Source: Brachycybe producta
Taxonomy: Eukaryota > Arthropoda > Diplopoda > Playtdesmida > Andrognathidae
Direction: 5' to 3'
Length of the DNA stretch: 64,000 nucleotides
Assembly: GCA_036925085.1 (NCBI GenBank)
Contig: JAUPFP010000001.1
Location: forward strand, 10,915,754 to 10,979,753
Shown one piece after another: positions 59,700 to 64,000 of the stretch. Under the pieces are notes generated by a model, which had not been told where the DNA came from, made no database searches, and saw only the letters and a list, made by a program, of their open reading frames with translations. The position numbers and the translations under genes are program-made. Every line of letters begins with the position of its first letter. Within the stretch, counting starts at the first letter, position 1.

Positions 59700-61716
59700 G
59701 AAAAAAAGCATTAAAAACGAGGCGGAAATGGATAAACCGCAAATGGGGAAACATCAAAGGCACTCGGCTGGTAGTATACTTTCCAATCCCACAATGGAAA
59801 GTCAGCACGAGATAAGAAACGGGATCAACCTTGCTTCGAAATCAAAACAAGGAAGTGACGTACTTTGCCTCACAAAAACGGGACCAACAAAGCAAACAGA
59901 AAATGGCGGCTGGAACATAGCGACGATTACCAACCTACGGAGCAGTGGCTGGCCCATTATCTTCCTAAAACCTAAATTATACAATTCGGGTTACAAGGTA
60001 TTTATTGAAATAATGAAGCACAAACCATTGAATACTGCATGGATGGTGTGGAACCCTCCGCAGGTGGATTCCGACCTCAGCGAGGTCTGGGCTCACTACC
60101 TACGACGCGACGATCGTCCTAAGAAGTGCAGAAAGACGAAAATCAGAGAAAAGGAAAAAGAAGGAACGGAAGCGGAAGTACAGGGCGCGGACGTGAACGA
60201 GGCGGATGCAAAGAAACTTTGCAAAAACAGTAACAGGTCAAATAACAACCCTCCAGGGGTCTAAACAGGCAACAGAAGTGATCTCATCACAGCGGTCAGC
60301 CAATAAAGACCCCTAAATAAAAAAGATAAAGACCCCTAAATTGCGAAAGGAAACCCCGTTGCTAATTTAAGTTTTATCTTTAAATCTTCTGCATAACATG
60401 AGGCTATATACTTAAGTCGAGAGAAAACACCACGCAACGTCAATTTTTTTGTTCTCTATAAATCTCAAAGAAAAAGTCAAAGTACTTATTAGAAAAATAA
60501 TGGCCAACCGGAGCACGATGAGGTCCGAAGTCGAGTCATCAGAAAGGGAGGATTATCAACTAATACGATACAAAGGGCCAACAGCCCAAGAAAATTTAAC
60601 AATAGGTGATGGAATGAATGATCAACTCATAGAAATTGAGGAGGTTGTTGAGGAGCTCAGCGAAGCCGAGCAAAACTCTTCGTTTGGGTTCAGCTTATCT
60701 TCTGACGAGAACAGCTCCTCTGGGCGGCCCTTGGGAAACCCACCCACTCGATACGAACTAAACTTATGTCGCCGAATGTACGAGGTTGAGCAGACATTGC
60801 AAGATTTAATACTGTGAGAGACTCCGGTCGTAAATGAGAAGCCCCTCTCTCCGGTGCCTCCTAATCAAGGAAGGAGGAAGTCGCTGTTAGAAAAGGCCAA
60901 CTTGAGAGTATCAAGCCCAAAAGTCCTGTGCTCTTCTGCTCCGGCCCTCTATTTCTCCAGTTACGAGATCGACCAACCGCAGGTAATGGCTCCTCTCTTC
61001 TCGGCAGAAACTTTACGCAACTTCGGGACCTGGGATGGTCGACAACGGATTTCGGCCTTGGAGAAAGAAAGATTGCACCTACTCCACTTGCCTGGCTTTG
61101 CCAAACAAATCGAGGAACGAAGCATGGGCTCCAGAAAATACCCTTATTATGGGTATGGTCGCCGCGATCAGGTGCTCAACAATATGATGATTCTGATGCA
61201 AGGAGAATTATATGAAACGGGAGATGAATTCCAATACGAGGGATCGTATTGCATCAACGATCCGGCTCCCCTGCGTTGGACGGCACAGGTCCCAGGAAGG
61301 GCCAACGCCATCTATATTCGCCATGGACCGGATTATGGAATAATCTGGGTAAATACCTCGAGCGGGGTCTGTACCTTTTACACAAACCCCCACCCAAAAC
61401 CCATGAAAGTTCTACAACTGAATTTTTCAGAAGTGGATCCGAGCCTTGGTCCACTTACGGGAGGATCCGCAGCCAGCACTACGGTTCAACTATGGGTCAA
61501 GCCTGGGGACTTATGAAGACAGGGCTGCTGAAGACAGGGCTGCTGAAACTTTGGGACGGCTGTTTAAAGAGAAGGTCCAAACACCACATCGGATCCCGCC
61601 GGCAGATGACAGCGAGACGTTTGCAGAATTGTTAAATTGCCTCAGAGGGACTGACCTGGACCCTAGGAAGAACCAATGGGCCGAACTTTGGGATTTGGGG
61701 AATGACAATTAATGCT
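59700..61716 (+). pseudogene. Family C copy 2 downstream coding region with terminal domain
   Basis: Three long open stretches follow the integrase tail. The first (from 59728, MDKPQMGKHQRHS) ends in a Lys/Arg- and Glu-rich segment. The second (60449-60817) starts MFSINLKEKV, is acidic and Ser-rich, and ends in a helix-like word RRMYEVEQTLQDLIL. The third (60854-61516) is globular: QVLNNMMILMQGELYE, FQYEGSYCINDPAPLRWTAQ, AIYIRHGPDYGIIWVN. The last part aligns with the terminal domain of family A (YLNN, QYHGYYRLDEPLPEPWVA). No envelope features are seen. It is broken, and the function is unknown. Confidence 0.55.
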
Positions 61717-62543
61717 CTTGCAATTAATTCATTATTATATCTCTTTTCAGATTCTTCCAAATCCAACAGCTTCCTAATCACATTTTTGTTTTTGTTGTTT
61801 GTTTGTTATCAGCCTATTTTAAATGTATATATGCGAGACAGAGCATTATAGCATTTCAATCAGTCAGTAATAAAGTTCCTTTGGGGGAGGATTTGGTTTT
61901 TTTTTTTCTTTTTCATGTTTTTTTTTGGATAAATGCAATCATTATATTCTGATCACACATTATGTGTCATTTTTTCTCATATTTTTCGAGTTCAAGTTGT
62001 ACTCCAATCTATTTTCTGTTATCATCATTACGTTATGCCTTTGGCTTCATAATGTGTTACGCTATTGTATTGTATTGTATTTTGTTCTTTACGTTTTTAA
62101 TGTTTACTTTGCAACCCAATTCGAGAAAGCGGCCATAGTGTGTTTTAACGTGTATCCTTGTTTGCCATATATTTTGTAACTTCGTTATTTTTATATGTTG
62201 TTTTATTGAATACAAACTTTTCTTTGCAAAATACTGTATTGACTATCTTTTTCTTTCCTTTGCCGGGACCAGAGTCTGGGGTGTAGGTGTTTGAGGCGAA
62301 TCAGTAATGTCTTGCGATTTTAGCGCATGTGGTGGAGGGCGTTTTTTTGCATTGTGCTAGGAATTGAGTTGTACACATAAATTGTAAACAAACGCATGGG
62401 GCTTTTCGATAGGAGTGTTGACTGGTGAGAAAATGCGGAAGCATATCTATTTTTTTTGGGAGTCATATTTCTTCTTTCTCATGGTTCATGTTCCGTGACG
62501 CATGTTCAAAGCAGGAGGACGTGCTTCATTTTGGTTGAGGGGG
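61717..62543. other. AT-rich 3' non-coding part of family C
   Basis: T-rich sequence between the end of the downstream coding region and the second LTR copy. It has AATAAA words near 61869 and 62208 and no recognisable coding content. Confidence 0.5.
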
Positions 62544-62840
62544 TGTAGCGACCCCATCTTTCTCTTTAACAACATTGGCATGACGTCACATATGTTGATG
62601 TCATGGCCTGTTTTTCTCTTGCTTGTATTACCATGGCAACCGGGTGTGGTCTGCCCTCAATCTCTCAATCTTCACCCAAGGCATAAAAGCCACTTTCGCT
62701 TCCTAACCCTTTTTTTAAATAAAGAGTTTTTATCGAAACTTTCTTAGAATCTTTTACGACTACCTAACTTTCTTTGCATCTTTTACAACTTTCATGTAGG
62801 CTAGCATTAGGACAGTAAACTCCATTCCTGGCCCAATTTA
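62544..62840 (+). repeat. Family C copy 2 3' LTR (partial)
   Basis: Starts TGTAGCGACCCCATC after a GAGGGGG tract and matches 54883-55170 with modest divergence, including ACCATGGCAACCGGGTGTGG and CAAGGCATAAAAGCCACTT (19 bases). The match fades after CCTGGCCCAA. Confidence 0.8.
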
Positions 62841-63689
62841 TTCTTAACCTAAATTTCCCTTCAACAAAAAGCTTGCAGTATACAAGTAATAGGCAACCAA
62901 GATCTTACAAGACCCCACATTAAAATTTTGTCAAAGTTCAAATACAAAACATACCCCAATAGTATAATGCAGGTGCTTCACAAACCTTTCTTTCAAGAAT
63001 TATTTTCACACTCACACACTCTCTTCGAGAGTCTGCCACACTCTGTCTAAAGTATGAAAATCACTAACTATATTCTGATTTTTGTTTTTTCCTTATCTAT
63101 AATTGGTTAATTTGGGTTTCTTCTTTAATTGTTTTATTGGCCAAACATATGATTCACATATTATAGCATTATGTGAATATTATGTGATTGACAGCAGTTA
63201 CATTAGACAATAATTGAAGTTAACCTTTTTAACAGGGGTCAATTTTATATTAACTTTTTTCTTCTTTAAATTATTGTATCTCCATTTCCTATGCAGGTGT
63301 TGTATATTTCTTTATGTGGCTTTAGTATTTGTTAGTAGTAGTATCATATTACCTTTCACTTTCTAATTTTTTGAATTAAGTTCCTTGTTTATCTATGTGA
63401 CCGGTGTGGTCACAAAATAAACTTAAAAAAATCCAAAATTGAAATTTGAATTTTATATCACACTAACGGTTTTGTTCTTCTCTGCAAAAGTTTAAATTTA
63501 TAGGCCTTGCTGACAGGTTAATGGGTGCTTCACTTTAAAAACAATAAAGCACAAGATCATAATTCAATTTATAGTTTGAGAAACCAGTACACTTGTTTTT
63601 GTAGCCTAACAATAACTGTTAAGTTTTACATATCTCGGTCCATGTTCTTATATGCTCGGACTCTACTACAGCTTTGCAAGCAGTTACAA
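62841..63689. other. AT-rich intergenic DNA
   Basis: No gene or clear repeat was recognised. A short inverted word TGTGACCGGTGTGGTCACA lies near 63397 and is followed by AATAAA at about 63415. Confidence 0.5.
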
Positions 63690-64000
63690 GAGGAAATACT
63701 ACAAACAGAGCTGCATATGAGGCTAACATAGCCATTCAACAACTAAGAAGAAACTTAGGAACAACAATACGGGTTGCATAGATAAAGGCTCACATTGGGC
63801 ATCACTTCAACAAGCTGGCCGATGCGGCAGCGAAAAGGGGAACTCTACAAACGGTCATCAAGAAATACCCCACTTCAATGGCATACCTTGAACAACATCA
63901 GTGGTTTGTAATTCAGATAGTATGGCAGCACATGTGGAACATAGCGAGTCAGGAACGCCAACTGTACAGTTTCTTGCCAGAGGTTCCCCATCAAGCAGGC
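63690..64000 (+). pseudogene. LINE remnant: RNase H domain region (cut by window end)
   Basis: One frame reads AYEANIAIQQLRRNLGTTIR, then IKAHIGHHFNKLADAAAKRG, matching the WxKAHxGxxxNExADxxAK pattern of the RNase H domain of I/Jockey-type non-LTR elements. A tail with Trp words (WFVIQIVWQHMWNIAS) follows, as in the region after that domain. A TAG at 63779-63781 stands where the usual Trp of WIKAH is expected, and the catalytic-type Glu of GNE is replaced, so the copy is dead. It continues past the window. Confidence 0.65.

Larger units (their letters stand above)
54883..62840 (+). mobile_element. Ty3-like LTR element fossil, family C copy 2
   Basis: LTR sequence starting TGTAGCGACCCCATCTTTCT is present at 54883 and again at 62544, in direct orientation and well matched for about 300 bp. 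A G-rich tract (GAGGGGG) precedes the second copy. Between them, in order, are a leader, a gag region, a protease-like segment, an integrase C-terminal segment and a long downstream coding region with a terminal domain. No RT or RNase H was recognised. The second LTR copy matches only to about 62840. The element is broken in many places and is older than family A. The leader and gag match the fragment at 42060-44150. Confidence 0.8.

Overview
This window is an invertebrate nuclear genome segment, probably from a protostome animal, although the sequence does not settle the phylum. The evidence is two intron-rich, conserved host genes with GT-AG introns (SRP54 and OTUD6B, both on the minus strand), AT-rich intergenic DNA, and a very dense load of eukaryotic mobile elements: Ty3-like LTR elements, hAT, MULE-like foldback, Helitrons, MITEs and a LINE. 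No prokaryotic gene organisation, CRISPR array, rRNA or tRNA gene was recognised.

Layout. 1-10818: a large GC-rich Ty3/gypsy element (family A, copy 1, plus strand, 5' end outside the window) ending in a 796-bp LTR. 11078-12135: a decayed hAT transposase with a DUF659-type core. 12240-17765: the 3' part of a second Ty3-like fossil (family B), whose LTR is split by a 1.6-kb TIR element built of CAACGTTG palindromes and an exact 130-bp tandem repeat. 18367-18606: a MITE. 19009-23278: SRP54 in 12 coding exons, with MITEs in two introns. 24184-25885: a family B LTR plus coding remnant on the minus strand. 25920-27900: tandem and duplicated AT-rich repeats. 27924-28350: a terminal exon of an RBR-type E3 ligase gene or pseudogene. 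28652-41262: family A copy 2 (minus strand) with both LTRs and long open gag and pol frames. 42060-44150: a family C gag fossil. 44322-46704: OTUD6B in 10 exons, one of only 20 nt. 46963-51308: a 4.35-kb foldback element with a 9-bp target duplication, made of head-to-head arrays of a 31-bp repeat. 51644-52859: three tandem short Helitrons between AAT microsatellites. 53233-54664: two MITE-like inverted repeats. 54883-62840: a broken family C Ty3-like element. 63690-64000: the start of a LINE RNase H remnant.

The most interesting signal is in the Ty3-like elements. Families A and C, and more weakly B, carry a large region downstream of integrase that is not an obvious envelope, and it ends in what looks like one shared globular domain (LNN ... 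QYxGxYx[IL]xxPxPxxWxAx[LV]P). Family A also has a 5' leader with seven GGAC/GTCC hairpins spaced roughly 57-82 bp apart, and a second leader-like block with three 131-bp repeats between the integrase part and the downstream domain. Other observations worth checking are the foldback element about 260 bp upstream of the OTUD6B start codon, the tandem Helitrons, and the OTUD6B microexon that carries the active-site loop.
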